From Chloroflexota bacterium (GTDB lineage Bacteria; Chloroflexota; Dehalococcoidia; Bin125), in the NCBI GenBank assembly GCA_003228175.2, contig QGNQ01000012.1:1-47550 (forward strand): a stretch of 47,550 bases of DNA, given 5' to 3'. Shown one piece after another: positions 21,812-29,573 of this stretch. The notes below the pieces were generated by a model. That model did no database searches. It was given only the letters and a program-made list of their open reading frames with translations, and was not told where the DNA came from. Every line of letters begins with the position of its first letter. Position 1 is the stretch's first letter. A program made the position numbers and the translations under genes.

Positions 21812-22345
21812 ATGACGACGGGCGCACTTCCCACGGTATGGCACGTGACGACGCATGATCCGGATGAGACCCGGGCGCTGGGTGCGCGTCTGGGCGTGCT
21901 GGCCCCGGCGAGCACGGTGGTGCTGCTGCGCGGCGATCTGGGCGCCGGCAAGACGGTGGTCGCGCAGGGGGTGGGGCGCGGTCTGGGGGTGGCGGGGATC
22001 GTCAACAGCCCGACCTTCGTGCTGGTGAACGAGCACTTGGGCGGCCGGCTGCCGTTGTTGCACGCGGACCTCTACCGGCTGGACCGCGTGGATGAGATCG
22101 CGGAGCTGGTGCTGGACGAGGTGGCGGCGGAGGGTGTGCTGCTGGTGGAGTGGCCGGAGCGCAGCCGGGAGCCGATCGCTGAGGACGTGCTCGAGGTGGT
22201 GATCACGCCCGGGGCAGCGCCGGAAGAGCGCGTTCTGCGCTGGGAGGCGCGCGGCGCACAGTCGCAGGCGCTGCTGGCGGCGTTGCGCGACCCCGACGGC
22301 CACGACGACTCCGATGGGGCCGATACGCGAGCGCGGAGCGACTAG
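21812..22345 (+). CDS. tsaE: tRNA threonylcarbamoyladenosine biosynthesis ATPase TsaE
   Basis: A 177-residue P-loop ATPase that works with TsaB and TsaD to make t6A37 on ANN-decoding tRNAs. The Walker A motif GDLGAGKT is at residues 41-48, followed by the family blocks NSPTFVLVNEH, LHADLYRL and LLVEWPER. The C-terminal 25 residues are a hydrophilic extension. It appears to be transcribed without a leader from the TATACT box. tsaB follows after 3 nt. tsaD is not in the window. Confidence 0.92.
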   Translation: MTTGALPTVWHVTTHDPDETRALGARLGVLAPASTVVLLRGDLGAGKTVVAQGVGRGLGVAGIVNSPTFVLVNEHLGGRLPLLHADLYRLDRVDEIAELVLDEVAAEGVLLVEWPERSREPIAEDVLEVVITPGAAPEERVLRWEARGAQSQALLAALRDPDGHDDSDGADTRARSD

Positions 22346-22348
22346 GCG

Positions 22349-23125
22349 GTGGAACTTTCGATCGACAGTGTGGGCCTGCAGTCGAGCATCGCGGTGAGCG
22401 AGGCGGGCCGACCGATCGTGGAGATTAGCTGGCGGACCGGTCGACGGCACACGCCGAGTTTGGTTCCGACGATCGATGCGGCGATGCGGCGGGCGGGGGC
22501 GGAGAGGGGCGATCTGACGGCGGTCTTCGTGGATGTGGGACCGGGGGCGTACGGGGGGATCCGGGCGGGGATGGCGGCGGCGACGGGGGTCGCGCTGGGG
22601 TTGGGGCTGCCGGCGCTGGGTGTGGGCCGGCTGGAGATCGAGGCGTATGCGCATGCGGCAGCGGGCGCTGTCGTGGCGGTGCACGCCGCGGGACGCCGCC
22701 AGTGGGCCGTGGCGCGCTATGCGGGACCGGGGCCGGACTGGCGGGAGGTCGCTGGGCCAGGATTGGTTGCGGTCGAGGCGCTGGGGACGACGCTGCAGGC
22801 CGGGGGGGCGGCGGTGTGCTGCGGGGAGGTGGAGGCGCTGCCGGAGGAGGTGGCGGCTGCTCTGCGAAGTAGCGGCTGGACGCTGGCGACGGGCGCGGCA
22901 ACGATGCGTCGCGCGGGGTTGCTCGCGGAGCTGGGCTGGCGACGGCTGGAGTTGGCGCGGGCGCGGAGCGTGGACATGCATCCGTCGGGCCTGGAGCCGA
23001 TCTACTTGCGCGCGCCGGCGATTGGTCCGCAGCCTGGGCAAGCGCGGTCCTCGCCGAAGGAGCCGGCAGCAGAATCGATGGCGGAAGACGCCAGGACGCA
23101 AGCAATGAAGGAGATCAGGCGATGA
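22349..23125 (+). CDS. tsaB: tRNA threonylcarbamoyladenosine biosynthesis protein TsaB
   Basis: A 258-residue inactive-paralogue partner of TsaD in the t6A complex. The N-terminal lobe shows LSIDSVGLQSSIAV, and the signature VDVGPGAYGGIRAGMAAATG is intact in shape (Gly-Pro-Gly...Gly-x-Arg). The C-terminal 40 residues form a hydrophilic tail beyond the usual end. GTG start, 3 nt after tsaE. The stop overlaps the ndk start as ATGA, so tsaE-tsaB-ndk form one unit. Confidence 0.88.
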   Translation: MELSIDSVGLQSSIAVSEAGRPIVEISWRTGRRHTPSLVPTIDAAMRRAGAERGDLTAVFVDVGPGAYGGIRAGMAAATGVALGLGLPALGVGRLEIEAYAHAAAGAVVAVHAAGRRQWAVARYAGPGPDWREVAGPGLVAVEALGTTLQAGGAAVCCGEVEALPEEVAAALRSSGWTLATGAATMRRAGLLAELGWRRLELARARSVDMHPSGLEPIYLRAPAIGPQPGQARSSPKEPAAESMAEDARTQAMKEIRR

Positions 23126-23574
23126 GCGAGCGGACGTTGGTGCTGGTCAAGCCGGACGGTGTGCAGCGGGGGCTGGCCGGGGAGGTGATCGGGCGGCTGG
23201 AGCGCCGGGGGCTGCAGTTGGTGGGGCTGAAGCTGATGCGGATGGACGAGGCACTGGCCGCGCGGCACTACGCGGAGCACGTGGAGAAGTCGTTCTACCC
23301 CGGGCTGCGCGATTTCATGACGAGCGGTCCGCTGGTGGCGGCGGTGTTCGAGGGCGAGAACGCGGTGCGTGCGGTGCGCCAGTCGATGGGGGCGACGAAT
23401 CCGCTGGACTCGCCTCCGGGGACGATCCGGGGCGACTTGGCGCTGGACCTGGGCCGCAACGTGGTGCACGGGTCGGACTCGGCGGAGTCAGGGGAGCGCG
23501 AGGTGGCGCTGTTCTTCCGGCCGGAGGAGTTGGTGGGGTGGACGTCGGACATGGCGGGCTGGGTGCGCGAGTAG
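23122..23574 (+). CDS. ndk: Nucleoside diphosphate kinase
   Basis: A 150-residue enzyme that equalises NTP pools by phosphate transfer through His116, seen in the signature NVVHGSDS. The N-terminal strand TLVLVKPDGVQRGL and the ATNPLDSPPGTIRGD loop are canonical. Length is normal. ATGA overlap with tsaB. It converges with rsfS. Confidence 0.96.
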   Translation: MSERTLVLVKPDGVQRGLAGEVIGRLERRGLQLVGLKLMRMDEALAARHYAEHVEKSFYPGLRDFMTSGPLVAAVFEGENAVRAVRQSMGATNPLDSPPGTIRGDLALDLGRNVVHGSDSAESGEREVALFFRPEELVGWTSDMAGWVRE

Positions 23575-23613
23575 AGCCCACTGGGCGCGCGGGGATACCC
23601 TAGGCGGATGCTG

Positions 23614-24033
23614 CTACTCGACGCGCAACAGTTGCCGCCCGCCGGACCACAGCCCCTCGAGGTTGTAGTAGGCGCGTTCGTCGCGACCGAAGAGGTGCAC
23701 GATGAGGTGGCTGAAGTCGAACAGCAGCCAGCCGGCGTCGGCGCCGCCTTCACGGCGGTAGGTGCGATCGCCGGCCGCGCGCTCGACGGCGCCGGCGAGG
23801 GCCTCGAACTGGCGCGACGAGGCGGCGGAGGCGATGACGAAGTAGTCGGTGAAGCCGGCGACGGCGCTGACGTCCAAGAGGACGATCTCTTCGGCTTGGC
23901 GGTCGTCGAGTTCGTCGACGATGCGCCGTCCCAGGGCCTCCGCCTCTGCCAGGCTGGAGGGCTCTTGCAGAGCGGGGGCCTCCAGCAGATCGGGGGGGGT
24001 GGCGATTGGGCCGGGGTCGGCGGTCGTGGCCAG
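23614..24033 (-). CDS. rsfS: Ribosomal silencing factor RsfS, apparent CTG start
   Basis: RsfS binds L14 and blocks subunit joining in slow growth. The C-terminal part is canonical (TDYFVIASAASSRQ, WLLFDFSHLIVHLFGRDERAYYNLE). The conserved N-terminal helix (EALGRRIVDELDDRQAEEI) lies upstream of the first usual start codon, a TTG at 23877 that would delete it. Reading back, the frame stays open but has no ATG, GTG or TTG. A perfect AAGGAG (24045-24040) sits exactly 6 nt before CTG 24033, giving a 139-residue protein with a 30-residue Pro/Ala-rich leader. A CTG start is therefore the best explanation; a sequencing error is possible. In many bacteria rsfS is grouped with other translation genes, as here. 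Confidence 0.82.
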   Translation of the reverse strand: MATTADPGPIATPPDLLEAPALQEPSSLAEAEALGRRIVDELDDRQAEEIVLLDVSAVAGFTDYFVIASAASSRQFEALAGAVERAAGDRTYRREGGADAGWLLFDFSHLIVHLFGRDERAYYNLEGLWSGGRQLLRVE

Positions 24034-24146
24034 AGGGGACTCCTTCAGGTCGGGCGCAGCGCAAGGACGGCGCGGTGCTGCCGCCAGAGTACGCGACGGC
24101 GCTGCCGTCAGGGTACGGGGCGGGCGCCCAAGAGGGGACGGCGGTC

Positions 24147-25250
24147 GTGAGCCGCGTGGTTGTGGCGATGAGTGGCGGGGTGGATTCCAGCGTGGCGGCG
24201 GCGCTGCTGGTGGAGGCGGGGCACGAGGTGATTGGGATCACGATGCGCCTGTGGACGGAGGCACGTCCGGAGGCGTTTCGGGGCAAGACGCAGTGCTGCG
24301 CGATTGAGGACATCGACGATGCGCGACGCGTGGCCCAGCGGCTGGGGATCCCGCACTACACGCTGAATCTGGAGGCGCCGTTCAAGCGATTCGTGGTGGA
24401 CGCGTTCGTGGCGGAGTACGCCCGCGGGCGTACTCCGAACCCGTGCCTGAACTGCAACACGTTCATCAAGTTCGACGCGTTCCTGGAGCGGGCGCTGGCG
24501 CTGCAGGCCGACTTCATGGCGACGGGGCACTATGCGCGACGGGTGGAGCGGGATGAGGTGGTGGAGCTGCATCGGGCGCGGGACATGGCGAAGGATCAGT
24601 CGTACGTGCTGTACACGCTGGCGCCGGAGGCGCTGGAGCGGACGCTGTTCCCGATTGGCGATTTGGAGAAGACTGCGGTGCGCGCGATCGCGTCGCGGCA
24701 CGGCCTGGGCGTTGCGGAGAAGCCGGACAGCGCGGACATCTGCTTCGTGCCGGGGGGCAACTATCGGGAGTTCGTGCGGCAGCGGGTGTCGGACCGGCCG
24801 GGCGAGTTCCAGGACGCCGACGGGACGCGACTCGGGACGCATGCGGGCGTGCAGCACTTCACGGTGGGGCAGCGGCGGGGCCTGGGCGCGGAGTTGGGAT
24901 CGAGGACGGGGGCGGAGCCGCAATTCGTGACGGCGATCGAGCCGGAGTCGAATGTGGTGCGGCTGGGGAGTCGGGAGGCGTTGCGGGTGGAGGCGCTGCG
25001 GCTGGAGGACTGCCGCTGGCTGGCGGTCGCGCCAAGGGGAGGGGCGCCGGATGGGCGGATGGGGGATGGACCGCTCACGGTGCAGGTGCGCGCGCATGGG
25101 ACGCCGGTGGCGGCCCATGTGGAGGGGGGGGAGGGGGGCGTCACCGTGCATCTCGATGCGCCGCTGTACGGCGTGTCGCCCGGGCAGGCGGCGGTGATTT
25201 ATGCGGGCGAGCGGGTGTTGGGTGGGGGCACGGTGCAGCAAACGTCGTGA
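24147..25250 (+). CDS. mnmA: tRNA-specific 2-thiouridylase MnmA
   Basis: A 367-residue enzyme that thiolates U34 of tRNA Lys, Glu and Gln. The PP-loop AMSGGVDSSVAA is near the N-terminus. The two catalytic cysteines are visible in RTPNPCLNCNTFIKF and in DSADICFVPGGNYREF. The C-terminal beta-barrel (HFTVGQRRGLG, GVSPGQAAVIY) is complete. GTG 24147 is preceded by GAGGGG; an in-frame ATG far upstream (24006) would add a non-conserved stretch. Divergent from rsfS. It carries an Ala/Gly-rich insertion around residues 300-315. Confidence 0.95.
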   Translation: MSRVVVAMSGGVDSSVAAALLVEAGHEVIGITMRLWTEARPEAFRGKTQCCAIEDIDDARRVAQRLGIPHYTLNLEAPFKRFVVDAFVAEYARGRTPNPCLNCNTFIKFDAFLERALALQADFMATGHYARRVERDEVVELHRARDMAKDQSYVLYTLAPEALERTLFPIGDLEKTAVRAIASRHGLGVAEKPDSADICFVPGGNYREFVRQRVSDRPGEFQDADGTRLGTHAGVQHFTVGQRRGLGAELGSRTGAEPQFVTAIEPESNVVRLGSREALRVEALRLEDCRWLAVAPRGGAPDGRMGDGPLTVQVRAHGTPVAAHVEGGEGGVTVHLDAPLYGVSPGQAAVIYAGERVLGGGTVQQTS

Positions 25251-25307
25251 CGCGGGGGGCGTCGTGGGGAGGGGGGGTGGGCGGTGCGCCGGAGTCGACA
25301 GAACGGG

Positions 25308-25316
25308 TGATACAAT
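25308..25316 (+). promoter_or_regulatory. Extended -10 promoter (TGATACAAT)
   Basis: TGaTACAAT is one of the best -10 matches in the window and sits 60 nt before the 25376 gene. A -35 is not obvious, as expected for extended -10 promoters. Confidence 0.55.
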
Positions 25317-25375
25317 GCGGCCCGATTCTCCCCTGCGACGGCTGACCGCTTAGCGACGACGGGACCCCCGCTGCG

Positions 25376-25729
25376 ATGCATGTGCTCTCGACTTTGATCG
25401 ACATTCGCGACGTGGTCGTGATCGTGACGGGGATCGTGGGGATCGTGGCGCTGACGCTGTCGATTATCTTCACGATTCTGATCGGCCTGGCGGTGCTGCG
25501 CCTGATCAAGGCGACCCGCGGCACGGTGCAGGACGGGCTGGGACCGATCCTGGAGAGCGCGCGAGAAACGACGACCGAGGTCAAGGGGTCGACGGATTTC
25601 GTGGTGAACACGCTCGTGCGGCCGGTGATCAAGGTTTACGGGATGTTCGCGGGCATCCGGAAGGGGCTGGGGGTGCTGGGCAAGGCCCGTCCCGGCAAGT
25701 CCGGGTCGGACAAAGACGCACCGGACTAG
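25376..25729 (+). CDS. Small single-helix membrane protein
   Basis: A 117-residue protein with a strong membrane segment at about residues 10-45 (DVVVIVTGIVGIVALTLSII...), then a Lys/Gly/Ser-rich soluble tail with an Asp/Glu helical part (GPILESARETTTEV) and VKVYGMFAGIRKGL-like motif. The layout resembles DUF948-type or YtxH-like accessory proteins but I cannot assign a family. ATG 25376. It has its own extended -10 promoter and is followed 90 nt later by an acyl-CoA dehydrogenase. Confidence 0.6.
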   Translation: MHVLSTLIDIRDVVVIVTGIVGIVALTLSIIFTILIGLAVLRLIKATRGTVQDGLGPILESARETTTEVKGSTDFVVNTLVRPVIKVYGMFAGIRKGLGVLGKARPGKSGSDKDAPD

Positions 25730-25819
25730 CGGTCGTCGGTCGTCTTTGGTGTGACGGGCTGGCGCGTGCAGGCGGCGGCAGCGTCGCGAGGGGACTAACG
25801 AAGACGGAGAGATACGACT

Positions 25820-27040
25820 GTGGACTTCAATCACCCTCCGAAAGTGCTTGAGCTGAAGGCGAAGCTGGAAGGCTTCATGGATGAGCACGTCTATCCGAAT
25901 GAGGCGGACTATTACCGCTTCACGAAGGATCAGAACAATCTCTGGGTGCAGCCGCCGCTGATGGAGGAACTGAAGGCCAAGGCGCGCGAGGCGGGGATCT
26001 GGAACTGGTTCCTGCCGGCGGACTACGCGCCTTGGAGCCCGGGTCTGACGAACCTGGAGTTCGCGCCGCTGGCGGAGGTGATGGGCCGGGCGCCGTGGTC
26101 CTTCGAGGCGTTCAATTGCTCGGCCCCGGACCGAGGCAATATGGAAGTGCTGGCCAAGTTCGGCACGCCGGCGCAGCAGGAGCGCTGGCTGAAACCGCTG
26201 CTGGCGGGGGAGATTCGCTCGACGTACGGGATGACGGAGCCGCAGGTGGCGTCGTCCGATGCAACCAACATGGAGCTGGAGATCAAGCGCGACGGGGACG
26301 ACTACGTGCTCAACGGTCGCAAGTGGTGGAGCTCGAACATCATGCACCCGCTGAACCAGCTGCTGTTGGTGATGGGCAAGTCCAACCCGGAGGCCGAGCG
26401 GCACGAGCAGCATTCGACGATCCTGGTGCCGAAGGACACGCCCGGGCTGGAGGTGGTGCGGGCGATGACGGCGCTGGAGGACTACCACTCGCCGGGCGGG
26501 GAGGGGGAGCTGCGGTTCACGGATGTGCGGGTTCCGGCAGCGAACATGATCTGGGGCGAGGGCAAGGGGTTCGCGATTGCGCAGGGACGGCTGGGGCCGG
26601 GCCGGTTCCAATACGCGATGACGTGTGTGGGAGCGGCGCAGCGGGTGCTGGAGGTGATGTGCCGTCGGGTGGAGGAGCGGGTGGCGTTTGGGCAGAAGCT
26701 GAGCAAGCAGTCGAGCATTCGGCAGGACATTGCGAAGTCCCGCTGCGAGATTGAGCAGGCCCGGCTGCTGGTGCTGCGGGCGGCGGCGGCGATGGACGAG
26801 GGCGGGATTGAGGCGGCGCGGGAGTACCTGCCGATGGTGAAGATCGTTGGGCCGGGGATGTGCTGGAACGTGGCGGAGCGGGCGATGCAGGCCTTCGGCG
26901 GGCAAGGGGTGAACGAGGACACGCTGATCCCGCGGGTCTGGGCGTTGGCGCGGATCATGCGGATCGCGGACGGACCGGATGCGGTGCATATGTCGCAACT
27001 GGGCAAGATGACTATCGCGCGCGCCATGAACGGGGGCTAG
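25820..27040 (+). CDS. Acyl-CoA dehydrogenase family protein
   Basis: A 406-residue flavoenzyme that makes a 2,3-double bond in an acyl-CoA, passing electrons to ETF. The FAD region shows YGMTEPQVASSDATNM and LNGRKWWSSNIMHPL; the C-terminal domain has GRFQYAMTCVGAAQRVLEV, FGQKLSKQSSIRQDIA and FGGQGVNEDTLIPR. The whole family length is present. It resembles ACAD10/11-type or uncharacterised bacterial ACADs, so chain-length preference cannot be assigned. GTG start at 25820 (GTGGACTTC) following GGAGAGATA. A small membrane protein follows after 2 nt. Confidence 0.88.
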   Translation: MDFNHPPKVLELKAKLEGFMDEHVYPNEADYYRFTKDQNNLWVQPPLMEELKAKAREAGIWNWFLPADYAPWSPGLTNLEFAPLAEVMGRAPWSFEAFNCSAPDRGNMEVLAKFGTPAQQERWLKPLLAGEIRSTYGMTEPQVASSDATNMELEIKRDGDDYVLNGRKWWSSNIMHPLNQLLLVMGKSNPEAERHEQHSTILVPKDTPGLEVVRAMTALEDYHSPGGEGELRFTDVRVPAANMIWGEGKGFAIAQGRLGPGRFQYAMTCVGAAQRVLEVMCRRVEERVAFGQKLSKQSSIRQDIAKSRCEIEQARLLVLRAAAAMDEGGIEAAREYLPMVKIVGPGMCWNVAERAMQAFGGQGVNEDTLIPRVWALARIMRIADGPDAVHMSQLGKMTIARAMNGG

Positions 27041-27042
27041 AG

Positions 27043-27279
27043 ATGGGCTTTCGTCGTGGGCTGATGCTGGGCGTGATCGTGGGGTTGGTGGGCGCGGTGG
27101 TGAGCGGGGAGCCGTCCGCCGATGCGTCCGGCAGTGGGGGCTCGCGGCTGGAGGAGGCGCGGGCAGCGGGGAAGGCGGAGCGTGAGGCGACGGAGGCGCG
27201 ACTGGAGTCGCTGTTCCACGTCGCGAAGGAGACCGGGCACGTGCCGGAGGATCCGCGTTCGGGGGCGGGGACTGACTGA
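27043..27279 (+). CDS. Small membrane-anchored protein
   Basis: A 78-residue protein that starts 2 nt after the acyl-CoA dehydrogenase stop. Residues 4-22 are a membrane helix (RRGLMLGVIVGLVGAVVS) and the rest is a Glu/Ala-rich helical tail with a single His cluster (FHVAKETGHVPED). No cysteine for lipid attachment. The arrangement suggests an N-in membrane anchor, YtxH-like. Function unknown; it is cotranscribed with the dehydrogenase, judging by spacing. Confidence 0.55.
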   Translation: MGFRRGLMLGVIVGLVGAVVSGEPSADASGSGGSRLEEARAAGKAEREATEARLESLFHVAKETGHVPEDPRSGAGTD

Positions 27280-27302
27280 CAGAGTTCAGGCCGCAGTCTT
27301 GC

Positions 27303-27308
27303 TAGGAT
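27303..27308 (+). promoter_or_regulatory. -10 box TAGGAT for the first tRNA-Ser
   Basis: TAGGAT ends 6 nt before the first tRNA base (27315), the spacing expected for transcription to start at the tRNA. No clear -35. Confidence 0.4.
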
Positions 27309-27314
27309 GCCGGT

Positions 27315-27405
27315 GGAGAGGTGTCCGAGTGGATGAAGGTGCCGATCTCGAAAATCGGTAGGTCTCAAAAGGGCCTCGTGGGTTCGAATCCCACCCTCTC
27401 CGCCA
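27315..27405 (+). tRNA. tRNA-Ser(CGA)
   Basis: A class II tRNA of 91 nt including encoded CCA. The acceptor stem is GGAGAGG/CCTCTCC with discriminator G. The anticodon stem CCGAT/ATCGG holds the loop CTCGAAA, anticodon CGA (reads UCG). The long variable arm and the T arm GTGGG-TTCGAAT-CCCAC are intact. Confidence 0.96.
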
Positions 27406-27471
27406 CTACTACCTTGCATCGGCGTCGCATGCCGTGGATCGCCCGCGCCTGGGAGGCGCGGGAATGACTCC

Positions 27472-27810
27472 GTGACCGAGGAATTCGCGGCGCGGCTGTC
27501 GGGCCTGCTGGAGCGGTCGCGGCCGACGCTCGGCAGGCAGCACAGACTGACCTTTGGCAGCGTCTTTGGCGCGTCTGGGGCGTACGTCGACGGGCACATT
27601 TTCGCGTCGAGCGGTGGGTTTGGGGTGGCGCTGAAACTGCCGCCGCCAACGCGGACGGCCCTGCTGGGCGAAGACGGAGCTGTGCCTTTGCGGTACTTTC
27701 CCAAGGGGCACATCAAGCGAGAGTCTGTGGTGCTCCCGACGCGGATTCTGGAGGACCGAGAGCGGTTCGGGGAGCTCGTGGATGCGAGCGTCGCGTACGT
27801 GCTGGGGTGA
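27472..27810 (+). CDS. TfoX N-terminal-domain-like protein
   Basis: A 112-residue single-domain protein. It has the TfoX/Sxy N-terminal pattern: LTFGSVFGASGAYVDGHIF (a Phe-Gly...Val-Asp-Gly block), then a strand VALKLPPPTRTALL, YFPKGHIKRE and LPTRILEDRERFGEL. The C-terminal TfoX domain is absent. Proteins of this form are widespread outside competence systems and their role is unclear. GTG start. It lies between two serine tRNAs that share a 32-bp 3' end. Confidence 0.7.
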   Translation: MTEEFAARLSGLLERSRPTLGRQHRLTFGSVFGASGAYVDGHIFASSGGFGVALKLPPPTRTALLGEDGAVPLRYFPKGHIKRESVVLPTRILEDRERFGELVDASVAYVLG

Positions 27811-27863
27811 TGCCCGCTTGTTCGCGCGCGACTTCCGTTTGGATTGCTGTGGCGTTGGGCTTT

Positions 27864-27953
27864 GGAGAGGTGACCGAGTGGCTGAAGGTGCACGCCTGGA
27901 AAGCGTGTGGGGGCGCAAGCCCCTCGTGGGTTCGAATCCCACCCTCTCCGCCA
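27864..27953 (+). tRNA. tRNA-Ser(GGA)
   Basis: A class II tRNA of 90 nt including encoded CCA. The acceptor stem and T arm are identical to those of the first tRNA-Ser. The anticodon stem CACGC/GCGTG holds the loop CTGGAAA, anticodon GGA (reads UCC/UCU). The variable arm GGGGGCGCAAGCCCC is long and well paired. Confidence 0.97.
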
Positions 27954-27978
27954 GCCCGTAGCTGCTGGCTCGTCTGCC

Positions 27979-28011
27979 CCAGCTCCGCTCCGCCGGAGCC
28001 GGCGGCGCTGG
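27979..28011 (+). other. Stem-loop downstream of the second tRNA-Ser
   Basis: CCAGC (27979) and GCTGG (28007) bracket an inner GCTCCG/CGGAGC fold. No T-run follows, so a termination role is only possible, not shown. Confidence 0.3.
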
Positions 28012-28045
28012 GGGCCTGATGCCCGCCTCCGCGTCCGCGTCGTTT

Positions 28046-28081
28046 CCTGCACGGGGTTTCGTGGATGGGGTTTCGTGCAGG
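28046..28081. repeat. Inverted repeat CCTGCACG/CGTGCAGG containing two GGGGTTTCGTG copies
   Basis: An 8-bp perfect inverted repeat encloses a 20-nt centre, and GGGGTTTCGTG occurs twice (period 14). It lies in the roughly 220-nt intergenic stretch between the tRNA and the DUF4349 gene, otherwise featureless. Confidence 0.45.
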
Positions 28082-28175
28082 GGCCTGCCCGACGCGGCCT
28101 GCGGCCTTGAGTGACGGCCGAGGCAGGGAACCGCGCGTCGATCCGCGTCGTCAGGGGGGCATGCGAGGTGCTGCG

Positions 28176-29450
28176 ATGCGACGACTTCTGACTCTGATCC
28201 CCATTGCGCTGCTGGTGGCGATTGGGCTGGCCGCCTGTGGGGCGGATGGCGACAGCTCGACGTTCTTCGAGGGGGCGACCAGCTCGACCCAGGCGGGGGT
28301 GTCGGTGCAGTCCGATCGCGGCCGCGGGGATGACAGCGCCTTCGATGAGGAGCAAGCGATCGAGGAGTCGGAGTCGTTCGCGGAGGCGGAGGAGTCGGCG
28401 GATTTCGCGACGCCAAGCGCCGAGCCGTTGCCGGCGGGCGGTGAGGACGGCGCGCTGCAGGTGGTTGAGCGGCGCGTGATTCAGACCGGCTTTATGAGCA
28501 TTGAGGTGGGGGACGTGCAGGCGGCGTCGGAGCAGGTGCAGCTGACGGCGGAGGCGCTGGGGGGGTTCGTGGAGAACTCGTCCGTCTCCGGTGACTCGGA
28601 CGAGGCCTTCGCCGATATCACGATTCGCGTGCCGGCGGGGTCGTTCTCGGAGGCACTGGAGCGCATCCGGCGCGTCGGCGAGGTGCGCAGCGAGAGCCTG
28701 AACGCCCAGGACGTGACGGACCAATTCATTGACCTGTAGGCGCGTCTGAACGCGGCCACGCGCGAAGAGGCGAGCCTGCTGGATCTGCTGGGGCGGGCCA
28801 ACGACGTGGAAGACGTGCTGATCATTGAGCGGGAGCTGACGCGGATTCGGTCAGACATCGAACGGGTGCAGGGCCAGCTCAACTTCCTGGAGCGCCGGGT
28901 GGCGCTGTCGACACTGTCGGTCTCGCTGTTCACACCGTTTGGGGCGCGCACGGAGCCGCCGTCGGCGTCGTTCGGGTTGGATGCGGACGACGTGGAGGAC
29001 GCGATTGCTGCGGTGGAAGAGGTCGCGGCGGCCCTGGATGGGCTGGTCGACGCGTCGGTGATCACGATCTCGGACGGCGAGGCGAACGGCTTCGTGGCGA
29101 TTCGGGTGCCGCGGGACGATTTCGCGCGGGCGGTCGCGGCGGTGGAGGAGCTGGGCGAGATCCGCACGAAGACGGTGCGCACGGGCGAGGGCGCGGACGA
29201 CCCGGAGGCGGCGTTCGGTGATGAACCGGACGCGCCGATTGAGGTGCGGCTGCGCCAAGCCGACGGGGGCACGAACACTTGGCTGATCGTGGCGATCGTG
29301 CTGCCGTCGGTGCTGGGCGGGCTGCTGCTGGTGGGGATCGTGGCGCTCTTGGCGTCGCGCGGGGCGCGCCGGCGCCCGGCCGGCGGGGGCGGGCCGGCAG
29401 GGTCGAGTGGACCGGCCGATTCGGCGGGCGAGGCGGACGGAACGGCGTAG
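28176..29450 (+). pseudogene. DUF4349 lipoprotein gene interrupted by an in-frame TAG
   Basis: The N-terminal part (28176-28736, 187 aa) begins with a lipoprotein signal ending in LAAC, then an acidic linker and the first part of a DUF4349 domain, stopping at ...QDVTDQFIDL. A TAG at 28737-28739 follows, and the same frame continues as ARLNAATREEASLLDLL... to 29450. It carries the coiled coil (RSDIERVQGQLNFLERR), the second domain half, and a C-terminal membrane helix (WLIVAIVLPSVLGGLLLVG). Family members read DLEARL at this joint, so a GAG-to-TAG change explains the break. No frameshift or decay is visible elsewhere. TAG is the normal stop of many genes here, so general reassignment is excluded. 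Either a fresh nonsense mutation, a base-call error, or readthrough. Start 28176 follows GAGGTG. Confidence 0.85.
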
Positions 29451-29538
29451 GCGGCGCCCGGTCCGCTGTCGAGGGTCCGGGTGGTGCGCCGCAGGATGCG
29501 TCGCCGGGATGTCTGCCCGCGAATCCGGGACCTGCTGA

Positions 29539-29567
29539 TTGGCTCTTCGGGCCGGGTGCCGTAGCGT
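29539..29567 (+). promoter_or_regulatory. Promoter placed for a leaderless transcript
   Basis: TTGGCT (29539-29544), a 17-nt spacer, TAGCGT (29562-29567), then exactly 6 nt to the ATG at 29574. This is the most complete -35/-10 pair of the leaderless type seen in the window. Confidence 0.55.
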
Positions 29568-29573
29568 CGGGCG

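Noticed and set aside
23750-24313. Minus-strand frame of 187 codons around the rsfS start
   Set aside because: It is in another frame than rsfS, overlaps mnmA and is Arg/Pro-rich.
28737-28739. TAG as a sense codon in this organism
   Set aside because: Many clear genes (atpB, atpE, atpF, atpH, atpA, ndk, gyrA and others) end with TAG at the family's normal end.
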